Assembly: GCA_010279815.1 (NCBI GenBank)
Contig: QEOQ01000534.1
Location: 408,511 to 472,510, forward strand
Source of the DNA: Brachionus plicatilis
Lineage: Eukaryota; Rotifera; Eurotatoria; Ploima; Brachionidae
Length of the DNA: 64,000 nt
Direction of reading: 5' to 3'
The position numbers were made by a program, and so were the translations under genes. The notes below the pieces were generated by a model. The model made no database searches and was not told where the DNA came from. It saw nothing but the letters and a program-made list of their open reading frames with translations. Of the stretch, positions 15,601-30,600 are shown piece after piece; the first letter of the stretch is position 1, and each line of letters starts with the position of its first letter.

Positions 15601-18600
15601 CTAATCCAGTTAGTCAAGTAATGAGGTGGATTTATTTTAATCAATTTAAAAAGTAAACCTTCATGCCAAACCCTATCAAAGGCTTTAGAAATATCAAAAA
15701 AAAGATAATTTGATTTTATTTGATAAAAATATTCGTTCTGTATTATCAAAATTCGTCAATATATTATAAAAATGAATCAGAATAAACAAAAAGAAGTTAA
15801 AAAAAAGAAGTTTTCAATGGAAGATCTTGATAACGCAAAAAAAGATGCTTTTGAAAAAAAAACTGAACACTACTCAAGCTTCAAATTTATACAACATTCT
15901 GACACAATAACAAAGGGTAAGAGTTTCAATGTGATGAATATCTGGACTAATCTTTTAAACTAAAAAAAATTAAGCATAAAATTTATTTTAAATTCGTTAA
16001 TAATTCGTTTAAATTTTTTTCTAAATAGTTATGTTATAGCGTATATTTAAAAGAATAATAATAAAGAATATTTTAAATATTTATATTATTAAAAAAAACA
16101 AAAAATCCTTTTTTTAATTCTCATTGAGCTAATTGGGTGAATTCGGTGAATATCCTGAAAAAGAGGTTAGTTATCGGGCCAAATATTTACAAAATCAGGG
16201 GTAACTGGGTTAACCTAATTCACCCAATAAGGCCTCACCCAATTAACCGCAGGAGGTAAAGGGATGACTAGAAACAAGTGGTCTAATTCGTGTAAGTAAG
16301 TGAGTATTTTTGGAGTTTTTGAATAAAATGAGTGCGAAATATGCAATAAAAAAAAAAGGTCACCCGGTTAGGTTCATTTACCATACTTGAATTCATTATT
16401 GTGATTTATGGAAAAGAAATTATTGATTTCATTATTTTTTTATTCAAACTTATGAAAAATAAAAAGAAATTTGTGAAAATATAACTTAATCGAAAATTTA
16501 ACACGACTAAAATTTGTTTTGAAAATTAAAACATAAAATTTTTTAGTTCTTTATTTTTAGTAATGCAATCAGAAATTTAGATACAAAAAAAATAAAACGG
16601 TGTTAAAATTTGTTTAATATTTAAATAATTAATTTTTTTTTCAATGTTCTTATTAATATTTATTTGAATTCCGTTTGAATTTCTTATTATGGTTTTTAGT
16701 GCTAACATTTTTAATCTTGAACTAAAAAAATTACTTAAATACGAAACAATTTCTAATCGCATATTCATTATTCAAAGATTGAACTAAAATAATAAATCTC
16801 TTAAGACTAAAATTTAAATAACCTATATAAAATTATAGAGATTGAATCTTTAAAAGATCTACATCTAATTTATTAAAAAAAAAATATTTTTAAAATTTTT
16901 TATTATATTGTATCGATATGCTATAAGAAATACTATTCAATAATAGCTAACTGTTGAAAAAAGGGATGTAATTTTATGAAAGGATGCTACATCATAATAT
17001 TAAAAAAAATCAAAAATAACAATTACAAACAAAAATCAATTTATTTTATTGTAATTTCAAAGATACTTCCTTCATCCCACTCTTGAATTTAAAACAAAAA
17101 GAACTATTTTTAAATTAAAAAAAAAATAAATAAAATTATAAATATTTTATTTTTGCATTAAAATATAGAAACGCATGTTAATTTAACAATTGAAAAATTC
17201 TGCTTAATTCCGGTCAGAAACAGTGCTATCGGAAGACAGCTTATTGAGGATTTGGAACGAAATAAGACAAGACAAGAAATGCCCGAAAATAACATTTATG
17301 ATGCATTAGAAAAATTGGTAAAAATTGATAAATTTTAATTTGTAATTTAAAACTAACATTTACTTTTTAAAGTATGAACGACAATTCAATTCTTTATATG
17401 GTTCTGTATTTCATAGAGTAAATGTAACATATATCTATCTTCAAAGAATTTCGAATGAATATTTTATATCGCCATCGATTTTTTTGATGTTTATAATTGA
17501 GGGACAAAATCTGACAGCAAAGAATATTTCAGCCAAACTCAATTCCGAAGATATCGAAGACACTTTTAGCCAAAATGGTATTGGCTCTGAAATAAATAGA
17601 TATGTCAATGTTCAGTCTATTTCTAATTGCTCAAATACGCTAATCAATAGTAAAAATTAATATTCAAATATCTTAATTTAAAATAATTTTAATCTTTTAG
17701 TATCTGAATGCAACGAAACATCTTCAAATTCTTTAACATGCCAGACCCAACAGTGTTTTATTGATATTGATTGTGATGAAACTAACAATGATTCTAAAAT
17801 GACCAAACAGTCTTCAACTTCTAGTTCCACTTTGACCACTCTTCTTACATCCACAAAATCATATCGTGAGTTTTTGTTTTAATCTTTATTCTCAAGAAAA
17901 TTTTTAATTTTTTTGACACCGAGTAAACGGAGCCATTAAACCAATTTATGTCTTGTGCAAATTAAGTCTATAAGATTTTAACTTTTTTTTAACCTTTATC
18001 TGTTGTAGAACATTTAAAATTTTATTTTAAAAAATTCATTTGTTTACTCTGTTCGCGTTTTTTTTCTAGCTTTTTAAACATATTAAAAAATAGCATCTTA
18101 TATAATTTATCCTTAAAGAAAGATTTTAGATTTTTTTTATAGAACACAATTCTCCTAAGCATCAAAACAACAAAACTTTTTTAAGATGGTTTTTTTTCTT
18201 TATTTGGTTGCTGATTTTTACTAAAAAAATTAATTACCGAAATTAATAAATTATTAACGATACTCATTTAATTAATTATCTTTTAAAAAATTTAAATGTC
18301 TAGCAATTTTATATTTATTTTAGTAAAATTAATCAATTTAGTATTTACTGAGTTTCTTTATTATCATTGCTTTCGCTCTATAATTTCTTTTAAGATCATT
18401 TAATTCAATCTTTTTCCTTAAAAAAATACATTTTTGATTTTAAAAATTTTCTATTCAAAGTTTTAAAAAATAAAAAGAAATTTGTGAAATTATAACGTCA
18501 TCGAAAATTTAACACTAAAAAAATTTGTTTTGAAAATTAAGAAATTAAATTTTTTGGTTCGTCATTTTTAGTGATGCAATCAGAAATCTAGATACAAAAA

Positions 18601-21600
18601 AAAGAGGCATTAATAATAGTTAAATATTTAAATAATTAATTACGAATTTTTTAATTGTTCTTATTTAAATTTATTTGAATTCGGTTTAATTATCGCATTA
18701 TAATTTTAGTTCTAATTTTTTTTAACCTTGAACCGAAAAAATTATATAAATTCGAAACTATTTGGTTTAATTTTTTGTATTTGAATTACAAAATGTATCC
18801 AATGTTGAAATTACATCGAAAAAGTTCGATGTTTCAAATATTTTTTTGTCACTTTCAAAAAAAAAAATTTAAGTTAATATTGCAAGTGTTTTCATAATAG
18901 AAATTAAACTCTCTAGTGAAATAGAATGAATTTAATTTTTATTTAGGAACTTTTAAATTATTTATTTATTTGTTTATCTGTATTAATCATTAAAATAAAA
19001 TATATTAAACAATAAAAATTAAAAATAAAGTAAAATAAGATAAAATTAAATGAAAAAAAGATAAATAATTTATTTAGATTTAAATTAATAATTAATGGTT
19101 GAGAAACTCGATCTTGTCGGTTTGGTGAACTATAGTTCATATATTTTGCGATCAATTTTTGTTCTCAGGTTTGTGAACTAATCGTTCACCTAATTTTTTT
19201 GTTCACAAAAAGGTGAACCATAATAAAGTAAGGTGATCAAATCTCAAATTAGGTGAAAACTATTAGACTATGAGAATAAATTGAATAAAATAGCTTTTTA
19301 ATAGAATGCCTAATTCTCGAAACTGATAAAAAATAAACAATTGAAGTTAATATTTTTTTTTTTTTTTCTAATTTGAAGGAGCTTTAGATAAAGCATTTTA
19401 TCCGATCTTGTTAACCTGTTATTACCTTAATCAATCCAAAATACCCAAATGCCCTCTCGACTTAAATCGAGGAACAAGAATTGTTCCACAAAAAGATGAA
19501 CCATCGTACAGCTGACAGACCGAAAATCTTTATTTCTTTCTTTTCTATTTATTTAAAAAAATATTTGTAAAAAATTTTATTATTTTGTATCGAAATGCTG
19601 TAAAAAATACAATGATATTACAACTTATTGCTAAGAAATAGGAATGTAATTTAATTAAAGGATGTTACATCATAACATTCAAAAAAAATCAAAATTAACA
19701 ATCAGAATAAATAAAAAATATATATTATTGTAATTTCACAGATACTTCCTTCATCTCACTCTTGAATATAAAACAAAAAGAACTATTTTTAAATTAAAAA
19801 AAAATATAAATAAAATTATAAATATTTTATTTTTGCATTAAAATATAGAAACGCATGTTAATTTAACAATTGAGAAATTCTGCTTAATACCAGTTAGAAA
19901 CAGTGCTATCGGAAGACAGCTTATTGAGGATTTGGAACGAAATAAGACAAGACAAGAAATGCCCGAAAATAACATTTATGATGCATTAGAGAAATTGGTA
20001 AAAATTGATAAATTTTAATTTGTAATTTAAAACTAACATTTACTTTTTAAAGTATGAACGACAATTCAATTCTTTATATGGTTCTGTATTCCATAGAGTA
20101 AATGTAACATATATATATCTTCAAAGAATTTCGAATGAATATTTTATATCGCCATCGATTTTTTTGATGTTTATAATTGAGGGACAAAATCTGACAGCAA
20201 AGAATATTTCAGCCAAACTCAATTCCGAAGATATCGAAGACACTTTTAGCCAAAATGGTATTGGCTCTGAAATAAATAGATATGTCAATGTTCAGTCTAT
20301 TTCTAATTGCTCAAATACGCTAATCAATAGTAAAAATTAATATTCAAATATCTTAATTTAAAATAATTTTAATCTTTTAGTATCTGAATGCAACGAAACA
20401 TCTTCAAATTCTTTAACATGCCAGACCCAACAGTGTTTTATTGATTTTGATTGTGATGAAACTAACAATGATTCTAAAATGACCAAACAGTCTTCAACTT
20501 CTAGTTCCACTTTGACCACTCTTCTTACATCCACAAAATCATATCGTGAGTTTTTGTTATTATTAATACTTTTCTAATGAATATAGAGTTTTAGTGATAC
20601 TTTAGTTTCACACTTCAAATTTTTATTTTTTTTTAATTTCTTGTTCAAAATATCATCAATTATTTTAATTTAGTTAAATATGGTGAAATTTTCATAGAAA
20701 ACTTCTGCCGAATACCTGTTCGAACTGGCTCAAATGGAGATCTTCTTGTCTTTACGTTATATGATAACAAAACGACTATCACTCAATTTAATATTAACAT
20801 TTACGATTCTTTGAGAGAAATTGTTGGTAGAATTTTTTATTTTTTCACCTTTTTTATTCTTCATTTTTAGTACGAAAATATGTTCCGAAAGTTTTTTGGT
20901 GAAAATTTTGTTGGAATTAATGTTACAAATGTGAAAATGATAGCGGGAGCATTTGAATTTTATATCCATCCGTCTGTCAACATTACTTTCGGTATTCAGA
21001 ATCCTAATTTGACATTGGCAAACTTGACATCAATTCTAAGCTCCTCAAATATCGAGACAACTTTTAAAGAATATTCACTTAATACTGATTTAGAACCGTT
21101 TCTTTCTCTTCAATCAATTTACGGATGCAATGGAACCCTGATTTACAGTATAAATAATTTCTAAAAAATTTTGTTAATATTTTTTTAAATACTTTCTAAT
21201 AGTAAATGAATGCAGTATTATTAACATTGAACCGAATTGTGGTTATAGCAATTGTACTATTAATTTTGATTGTGCTGAAAATAGTGGAGATTCAAGCTTT
21301 ACCAGACCTCAATCGATGTCAAGTGAAAGAAGCACAATCTCATCTACAACAAGTTCATTTAATTCAAGTAATTCAATTTAATTTTTTTTTTTTTTTTTCA
21401 AACTTTTTTTTTAAAGTGAGCTACGGCTTTTTTGTTGTTGATAAATTTTGCCTTATACCAGTTCTAAACAATTCAAATGGAGATTTATTCATTGAATGGC
21501 TTGAAGAAAATCAAAGAAGAATCATCGAAATTAATTATTTTGACTTGGTAGAAAAAATAGTAAATTTTATTTAAAAGATTCAGTAAAATATTTTTTTTAA

Positions 21601-24600
21601 ATAATTTTTAAGTTTCAAGACGTTTTTATGGAATTTTTCAAAGAAAATTACGAAGATCTAAAGCTTCTGGAAATTAAGATAGTGGAAGATTCAGGATTTT
21701 TTATAAAACCTAGCGTAAATATAAGTTATGTGATCCGAGAACCGGACACTACGGTCGAAGATTTAACAGCCCAAATAAAGTCCCCTAATATAGAAAACTT
21801 TTTTTTGAAATATGCTAACGAAAGAATGCCCGGAATTTTCAAAAATTTTAGTTTTACTGATGGATGCAATGGGACTTTTGTTAATAGTAAATTATATCTA
21901 ATTTGGAAAAAAAAAATTTTTTAAATTAAATTTTTTAGTTACTTCCTGCAATGAAACATCTTTAGGCACAATTTGTTTAAATAAAAATTGCACCGTTAAT
22001 CTTAATTGCGGTCAAAATCCACAAACCGAAACAACAATCTCATCTACAACAATTTCTTCATATTTATCATCATCATCTTCATTGTTCTCAACATCATCAT
22101 TTTTCTCATCATCATCATTCTCATCTTCATTTTCATCAACCTCATCTTCATCATCGTCCTTGTTGTCCTCAGCAGTTCTTTTGTCATCATCAACATTATC
22201 AACTTTGATGCCATTTACCACTTCAAGTAAATTTTTTGCAATTATTCTATTTAGCTCTTTAATATTAATTTAATTGATTTTTTCATCATCAATTAAATTT
22301 ATATTAGAAATTAAAATTTTTAACTTGATATTTGTTTCGAAGATAAAAGTTTGAATTAACTTTCTTTATTTGAAATACCTGAAAATTTAAAAGAAGAGAT
22401 TTAATCGAGTTTTTTTCTCAGGTTCGAAAACAAATTCAAACTTGAGTTTTTTCTCAATTGAAATTGAAACAATGAAGATACACGATTTCAAAATTTTAAT
22501 GTTTTTTATTTTATAGATTCGATAGCCTTGGTAAATTTGAGTCGTTTTTGTTTAATACCAGTCAGATCAGATTCTAATGGATCACTTTTAGTTGATTTAT
22601 TGAAAGAGAATCAAACAACAATTGAGCAATTCAATGTTTACGAATCTTTCCAATCAATAGTATCTTTTTTACTTTTTTTAATTTTTTTTACTAATTTTAA
22701 TTTAAGTATGAACAAATATTCATGGAAATATTAGAATCAAGTTTTTATAAATTGAATATATCTTATGTTCGTCTTGAAACAACTCAAGAAGGTTTTTATG
22801 TGAGTCTAAATCTTGAAATTCATTACAAAACTGGTCGAGTTAATGTAACTGAGGATCTAATTCCTAAAATTGAATCTTTTAATATTGAAGAAAGATTTTC
22901 AACTCTTGCTACGAACACTGACTTAAAGTATTTTATTTATGTCGAAAATCAAACATGCCAAAACTCACCTATTGAGAGTAAAAATTTTTCTTTAAATCTA
23001 AAAAAACTAACCTTTCATTTTAGTTATATCTTGTCTGGATTTTGTTGATTCATGCTTGCAGATCGAGTGCCTATTATACCAGAATTGTTCTGTTAGACCC
23101 ACTATAACTCCAACAACTTCTACATTATCTACAAATTCTTCCACCCTCTCATCAACTCAATCTTCTTCAATGTCTACAAATTCTTCCACCCTCTCATCAA
23201 CTCAATCTTCTACAATGTCTACAGACTCTTCCACCTTCTCATCAACTCAATCTTCTACAATGTCTACAGACTCTTCCACCCTCTCATCAACTCAATCTTC
23301 TACAATGTCTACAGACTCTTCCACCCTCTCGTCAACTCGATCTTCTTCAATGTCTACAGACTCTTCCACCCTCTCGTCAACTCAATCTTCTACAATATCT
23401 ACAGACTCTTCCACCTTCTCATCAACTCAATCTTTTTCAATGTCTACAGACTCTTCCACCCTCTCGTCAACTCAATTATCTTCTTTATCATCAACACAAG
23501 GATCTACAACAAGTTTATCATCTTCGTCCTCCACTTCATCTACCCAATTTACTACAACAACTGAGTCTACTTCCACTTCTAGGCAGCAAACATCAACTCT
23601 ACCTTCAACTGTTCTACCTGTTCCAATAGACGTAGAAGATTTATATTCATTTTTTTTTGTAACTGACTATCTTGTTGTAACATATTGTGGCAATGAGCCG
23701 AACTCCGATTTAATAAATGAATTACGCCAAAACACTTACGTTTACCTTAATTCAACAAATATTTTAAATTCATATTTTTTCGATTTAATCTGGAGAGTAA
23801 AATTTTCTAAATTGATTTAAATTATATTTAATTATTTATTTTTATTTTAGTTAAATGAAAATCTAATTTGTATTTTTGGTAGTTTGGCTATTTTCGATGA
23901 GTTCTATTTTAGAAGTGTTGATGATAATGGGACATGGTAATTTTAGAAAATTTTTTTACTATGTTAAATTTGGAACAAGAAAAAAAAAGCAATCCAATAT
24001 TTGCTAAAATTGTCAATAATCAAGGCAAAAATTAAGTTTAAGTATTTTGACTGCTATTTAGTCATTTAATAATACGAATGTAAAATTCTCGTAGACGTTC
24101 TCTTAGAGATATGCGATTGTGAAATTTCATACAAAATTTCCAATACAAAAATTAAAAACTTTTATAACTTTTGTTCTAAAATTCAAAAACTTGTTCTGTA
24201 GATGAAACAAAGTGAAACAACTGTTGTTTCACCTTCTGCAGAAGTCTGCAAAATCTGTGCAAATAGATTCCGCTTTATTTTTAATACTTTTAAATAGGGT
24301 GCAATTTTGCAGAATTTGCAAAGATTTTGCAGACTTCTGCAGAAGGTGAAACAACAGTTGTTTCACTTTGTTTCATTTACAGAACAAGTTTTTGAATTTT
24401 AGAACAAAAGTTATAAAAGTTTTTAATTTTTGTATTGGAAGTTTTGTATGAAATTTCATGATGCCTAGAGATATAGAGAGAAAAAATTGTAAAATATCTT
24501 TATGAGATCCTTATGAGAATTTTCATCGAAAATATCTTTCAGAAGATATTTTTATTTCGCCATCTTATTTATATTATCAAGAGACAAATAAAAGAAATCT

Positions 24601-27600
24601 TAAAAAATTATGTTGACTATCTCTGATTTTTCTCTTTGAATTTCTAAAAAAGATCCTTTGAGGGTTTCTTTCTAATTTTTTTCATCGGTACCAATTTTAG
24701 CACTAAGACCAATTACAATTTTACACCGACGTTAGTAACAAGTATCCTCAGAAAGTTTAATTTGATTTAAAAAAATTTACTTAATTATTTAGTTTATTAA
24801 ATTTATTTTAGTTAAAATTTAATTAAAAACGATAAACGTCTTTTTTGGATTTAATGTAAAATTAAATAATTTCAGAAACACATTTCACATCAATAGTGTA
24901 AGTATTTACCGTCAACCCTCTTTAAACCGAACTTCGATAATCCGAAAATCTCTTTAATCCGAATTCGCTTATCCGAATCATTTTTAGCTAATATTAATTT
25001 GAAAATTTATCTATATATTTTTATTGTTCTTACTGCTCACACAATAAAAAAATTTTGAAATGAATAAGTGTGAGCGCCATTATAATTAAGGTAATTAAGT
25101 TCAACGAACAAAATAAATGTTTTGATGAAAAGATTCTAATAAATCAAATTTATTAATTTTAATTTTTCGGATTAAAGAGGGTTGACTGTTATAAAAATTA
25201 AAAATAAAAAAATTCCAACGTAGAAAATTAATAATTTCAAAAGCTCTTAAACTCATTATTATTAGAAAGTTAACATTTTTCTCACATACGATTTTTAAAA
25301 AAATTATTACAGGATTAATTTTAAGACTTTTAACAAAATAAGTATTATATTGCTTTTGGACCAAATTTTTTCAAAATAATTAAAACAATAATTTTTAAAA
25401 TTTAATTATTTAAAGTGTTGATGTGGGTATTAGTCTGTACCTTCATATAAACTCAAGCTTTAGTAATAACTTAAATCCAGCGCTTACTCAACTTTTGATA
25501 GCCCGGAAATTTACAGAACTAAACATTCCATATATTGCCCAAGAGCTTACTGATCCAATCAGACTAAACCTAAATGGAACAAATACTCGTAATTTATTAT
25601 TATTTTTAAAGTGCCTCTTTTAAAATTGTTAATTAAGAATATTTGTGCAATACGGATGGCGTGAGCTTGGACTTGTCAAATCTTGATTCTTGTGAGAGTT
25701 GTGTTTCTAAATTAAGTGACATAGATGTACCAGAAGCATGTCCTGAAATTTTCCAAAATCGACAATCAAATATATCTTTGAAAAATTTTCAAATGGTTAT
25801 TGATGATCTTAACGAAAATTTAAGAAAAAACAACACTGAAAAAGATTTGAGTCCTCCTATTGCAAATATGACAGAGTATGTAGGTCGGGTGGAAAATTAT
25901 GCCATTGTTCGAACTAACGATTCCACTATAACTTCAAATTTGAGGCGAAGACGATCCATTTCAAGGGCATTAGATACAATAATTCCGACAATAAACTCAC
26001 AAGTAAATTAAATAAAGTTTTGAGTGTATTTGAACAAAAATTTTATTTTATTAGATTGAAGATAGCTTGAAAAAATCAATAGGAAACATTCTTGATTCAG
26101 TCAACGAAATTTCTTTCGAAAAAAAAGGTCCATCATCTGATTTTCCTGGATTCACAGAGTAATTTGAAAATTATGACTTAAATCACAAGTGAAGTCGCTG
26201 GTTCTTTTTAATAATTATATTAAATTTTTATTCTTTATTGTAAAATGAAGATTCAATTTTTAAAATGGAATTTTAAATATTTAAAAAAATTAAATATTTT
26301 TTTTGTTTAGATTGTAGGCATTTATGAATCCCACAAACGTAGGCTATAAATTTGTGCGCTAATCAAGATTACTAAACGAATATTTCGATATCTGTTCTAG
26401 AATACAAAAAAAATTAAAATTTTTATAATTTATTTTTCGATGAAATAAATTTTTTTACTGTAAACATATCTAAGTATTCATTAAGTAATCTTGACTTATT
26501 TATATGATCACAACATAGGGTTATGGCCTACATGAAAGACGGTATTTCTATGAAAATTATTGAATTTTTAATCTAAAAATGTGAACAAATTTGCATAAAA
26601 TTAGCAAACTTTTTACCATATAAAATTGGAAAAAATTTTTCCTAAATTATAAAAGTATTCTAATTTTTCTTCTATGAAAATCATTCTAAAAACTAAAAAT
26701 TCACCAAGAAGTAAAGAAGGATTACATATGGTATTGCACAAAAAATTTGACCCACGCGATTTTTTTTATTATATTAATTAAAAATTTAATAATTATAACT
26801 ATTTTGAAGTCATTAGATCTTACCCACAGATTTATTTTTTTAATTTTTAATTTTTGTTGCTCTGGCTTTAACTTGTGATTTAAAAAAATACTTAATAATT
26901 GTTTTAAAAAAATTTACAACTATATTATTTTGATTTGAAGTTATCTAATGAGCTCGAGTTTTAAGTTTAAAAAAAACAATGGTGTATACAATGATAACAA
27001 TTTGTTAGTCCTTCAATCTTTGCTTACAATGGCCATAATGAACACAAATTTTACAAAAACTTTTGAAGGCACTCCATTCGTATTCAGGAATTTGAGCAGT
27101 GAAACTGTTCGCTTTAATTGTGAGAAATTCACCTTGAAATTTCTTTTAAATGATAATTATTATGTTAAGGGAAACTTTGCTTTGAAAAATCTATAACTAA
27201 CGAGGCATTTTGTCGTGAATGTCCCGTTGAAGATCAAAATGATGAAATCGAATGCTTTAATAGCGAAGTAAGAGAGTCTAATAGCACATTCATTGTGTCA
27301 AGAGCTGTATCGTTTACCTATAAAAACTCAAATCTTGCTCTTTCTAATAATAATAGGTTGGTAGTCGGACAGAATTTAAAATCGGAAGATTTACTTCTCC
27401 GCTATTATCTGCAAGTTCAGGTAAAATAATTTTTTTAATTAAATATTAAATACATTAATTAAATTTTGATCCAATTTTAAGATGATTAATATCCTGGAAA
27501 ATTTGCTCCATGACGAACAGCCAATATTTTTAGGAATCAAATTCTACAGTGATGAACAAATAAATGAGTAAATTTTTTTAATTTTCAGACAAAACTTACC

Positions 27601-30600
27601 CACTTTTTAAACAAGCTAGGTAATTTTTATTTAAAAAAGCGTCAAATATAGACCAAAAAAATATTTTGTAATCAAAAAATCAAGCATTATTTTATTAAAG
27701 ACATTTGTATTTATTGAAGAAATAATAAACGAGAATTTTTTCAGTTTATTATTTTTCAAAATAATAAACCATTATTATTTTGTTCCAAATTTTTTAACCT
27801 ATACTTATTAAGGAAATCTTTGTTTAAACTTAAAGTTTTTTACTTTTCTGCAGTCTGAAATGATTATTTCTTTAATGTCTTAGCTTTTAATTTATCCTTA
27901 AATTAATTTAAGTTGAAATTGAAATAATGCGAAAATTGCATTTTTAAACTCTTAAAGACTTCCTTAAAATGTAAACAGTTTTTTCTCTTGAAATGTCTCT
28001 GGGAATCGAAAACGATCAACATATTTTTAAACTTTAGAACAGTTATTAAATTAAATGAAAATAAATTTAGGAAATATTAAGAATTCAAAAAATTCTTTCA
28101 ATAATTTAATAAATTTTTATTAAAAGTCTAATATGGACCGAATTTGATATACGTCTAAAAACCATAGATCTTGAAAATGTGTACATTTCCCAAGCTCTAC
28201 TTGAACAAATAGTACGAACAATTGATTTCGAAAATTTTTATTGGCCTGACAATAGGAAATTAACTCGCTCAAACCAAATTTTAATATCACGTAAGCTACT
28301 TTTTATTCTTAATTCTTAAAAAAATTTAAATAAATTCAAGAAAAAAATTGCTTCGGTAATGACTGTATTTATTGTGCATCTACTGCCGGCGATTTCAGCA
28401 CAGCTAATTGTTCATGTGCATTTGAGCAAAGTTTGCGAAAAAAAAGTGAGAGACTTTTATTTTTTAAGAATTTTAATTTTAATCTGTTTTAAGGACGCAT
28501 AAAAAGAGATGATACAAACATTAATTCAAGTGATGGTATTACTGATATGGAGAGTGATTTAACTACCCCAATAAATCAAGCAGAAAATAATATTGTTTCA
28601 ACCCTAAGAGATACTATAGATGGTCTTGGAAATACTGATTCTAATGATGGTTCTAATGATGGTGCTACTGATATGGACAGTGATATAACTACCCCAATAA
28701 ATCAAGCAGAAAATAATATTGTTTCAACCCTTAAAGATACTATAGATGATCTTGGAAATACTGATTCTAATGATGGTTCTGATGATGGTACTACTGATAT
28801 GGACAGTGATATAACTACCCCAATAAATCAAGCAGAAAATAATATTGTTTCAACCCTTAGAGATACTATAGATGGTCTTGGAAATACTGATTCTAATGAT
28901 GGTTCTGATGATGGTGCTACTGATATGGACAGTGATATAACTACCCCAATAAATCAAGCAGAAAATAATATCGTTTCAACCCTTAGAGATACTATAGATG
29001 TTCTTGGAAATACTGATTCTAATGATGGTTCTGATAATGGTGCTACTGATATGGACAGTTATATAACTACCCCAATAAATCAAGCAGAAAATAATATCGT
29101 TTCAACCCTTAGAGATACTATAGATGGTCTTGGAAATACTGATTCTAATGATGGTTCTGATGATGGTTCTAATGATGGTACTACTGATATGGACAGTGAT
29201 ATAACTACCCCAATAAATCAAGCAGAAAATAATATTGTTTCAACCCTTAGAGATACTATAGATGATCTTGGAAATACTGATTCTAATGATGATTCTAATG
29301 ATGGTACTACTGATATGGACAGTGATCTAGATCTTTCAACTAACGAAAAAGGAAATAATATTTTTTCGACACTTAGAAATACCCTTAGTGATCTTGGAAA
29401 TACTGATTCTAATGATGGTACTACTGATTTTGTTGTCGGGAGCAGTGAAGAAAATCTATTCATTTCAGATCCTACAGATCCTAATTTTTATTTTTCAACT
29501 CAAAAATCAATGACTAATGAGCTAAACACTGATTTGTTTGGCACTTTTTCAACAAATTTAGAAGATTTTACTCAATTTCCAACACAACTTACTTCTAGTA
29601 ATATCCAAACTGAAGCAAATACTGATCCTAATTTTTTCCTCACATCTGACATCATACCTGTGACAAGCCAGTTTGATTTTTCATTTGATTTTTCAATTCC
29701 AACCAATTCACTACAGACCCCAATTGAGTTTAATCAAAATGACATGACCACAAATGATTTTCTCACATCTAGAGATCCAATTTCTGTTCCCAACATTTTC
29801 ACATCCAATGTGCCTTTTTCTATTCCTGACTTTAAGCCTTCGCCGACTTCTATGCAATTCGAAACAAATTTTGATTCAACTTCAAACTTTGACTCTGGCC
29901 TAAAATTCACTACTGATGCAAATTATTATTTTTCTGATTACTATACTGAAATCATGTACTATACAGACTATTATTATAGTGATTATTACTACTATTATTA
30001 CAGTAGTCCTGATTACTACTATTATTATTTCACTGATTATTATGACTACTATTATTCATATTATACTGACATAGTATCGTTTTTTGTGTATCCATCCTAT
30101 TCTTGGGACTCGTCATTTTCATTGAATCCATCAAGTGAAATTCCTTCAAATTTACCAAGTAGTACACTATTTTCCACAACAGAAGCATTAAAAGACTCAT
30201 CAACAGCAACACAAATGGTTTTAGCCGAATGCGAAGTATTTTCAAATCGATTAGTAAATATTTCGGTATACGATTTCGTCACAATCAATTTGAATGAACT
30301 CCCCATTGACAAAATACAGGAAAATTTGCAGTTTATAGAAGCAAAAGTAATTTTATTATTAAATGAAATAAAAATTAAAATTAAATTATTTTAATATTTT
30401 ATTGTTCACTTAGTTTAAGCAGTTGTTAAAAGATCCTGTAGGTTTAGTGGCGAAAGTGGACGATTATGTTAAAATGAGACACACAGTTGGTGATGGGTAT
30501 GATTTAAGAATATTTTTTCTTCTCTAAAATTTGGAAATTTATTTGATTATTATTTAGGCAAGTTATATCCACTATGGATTTAAATTTTGCGCCATTAAAT

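Noticed and set aside
15772..15963. 63-codon lysine-rich plus-strand ORF directly beyond the truncated 5' edge of the LINE
   Set aside because: Low-complexity Lys/Glu composition, no motif, and it lies inside an intron of the giant gene; consistent with chance.
22012..22221. Minus-strand ORF very rich in Asp/Glu
   Set aside because: It is the reverse complement of a Ser-rich (TCATCATCA) coding stretch in the 21939-22226 exon, so an antisense shadow.
23937..25415. Extra exon near 24876-24897 inside the 1.5 kb intron
   Set aside because: Joining it to the previous exon gives an immediate TGA, while skipping it restores the conserved Cys and frame in the exon at 25416.
29218..29463. Minus-strand ORF with repeated SLESVFPRS
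   Set aside because: Antisense shadow of the 126-bp coding repeat.
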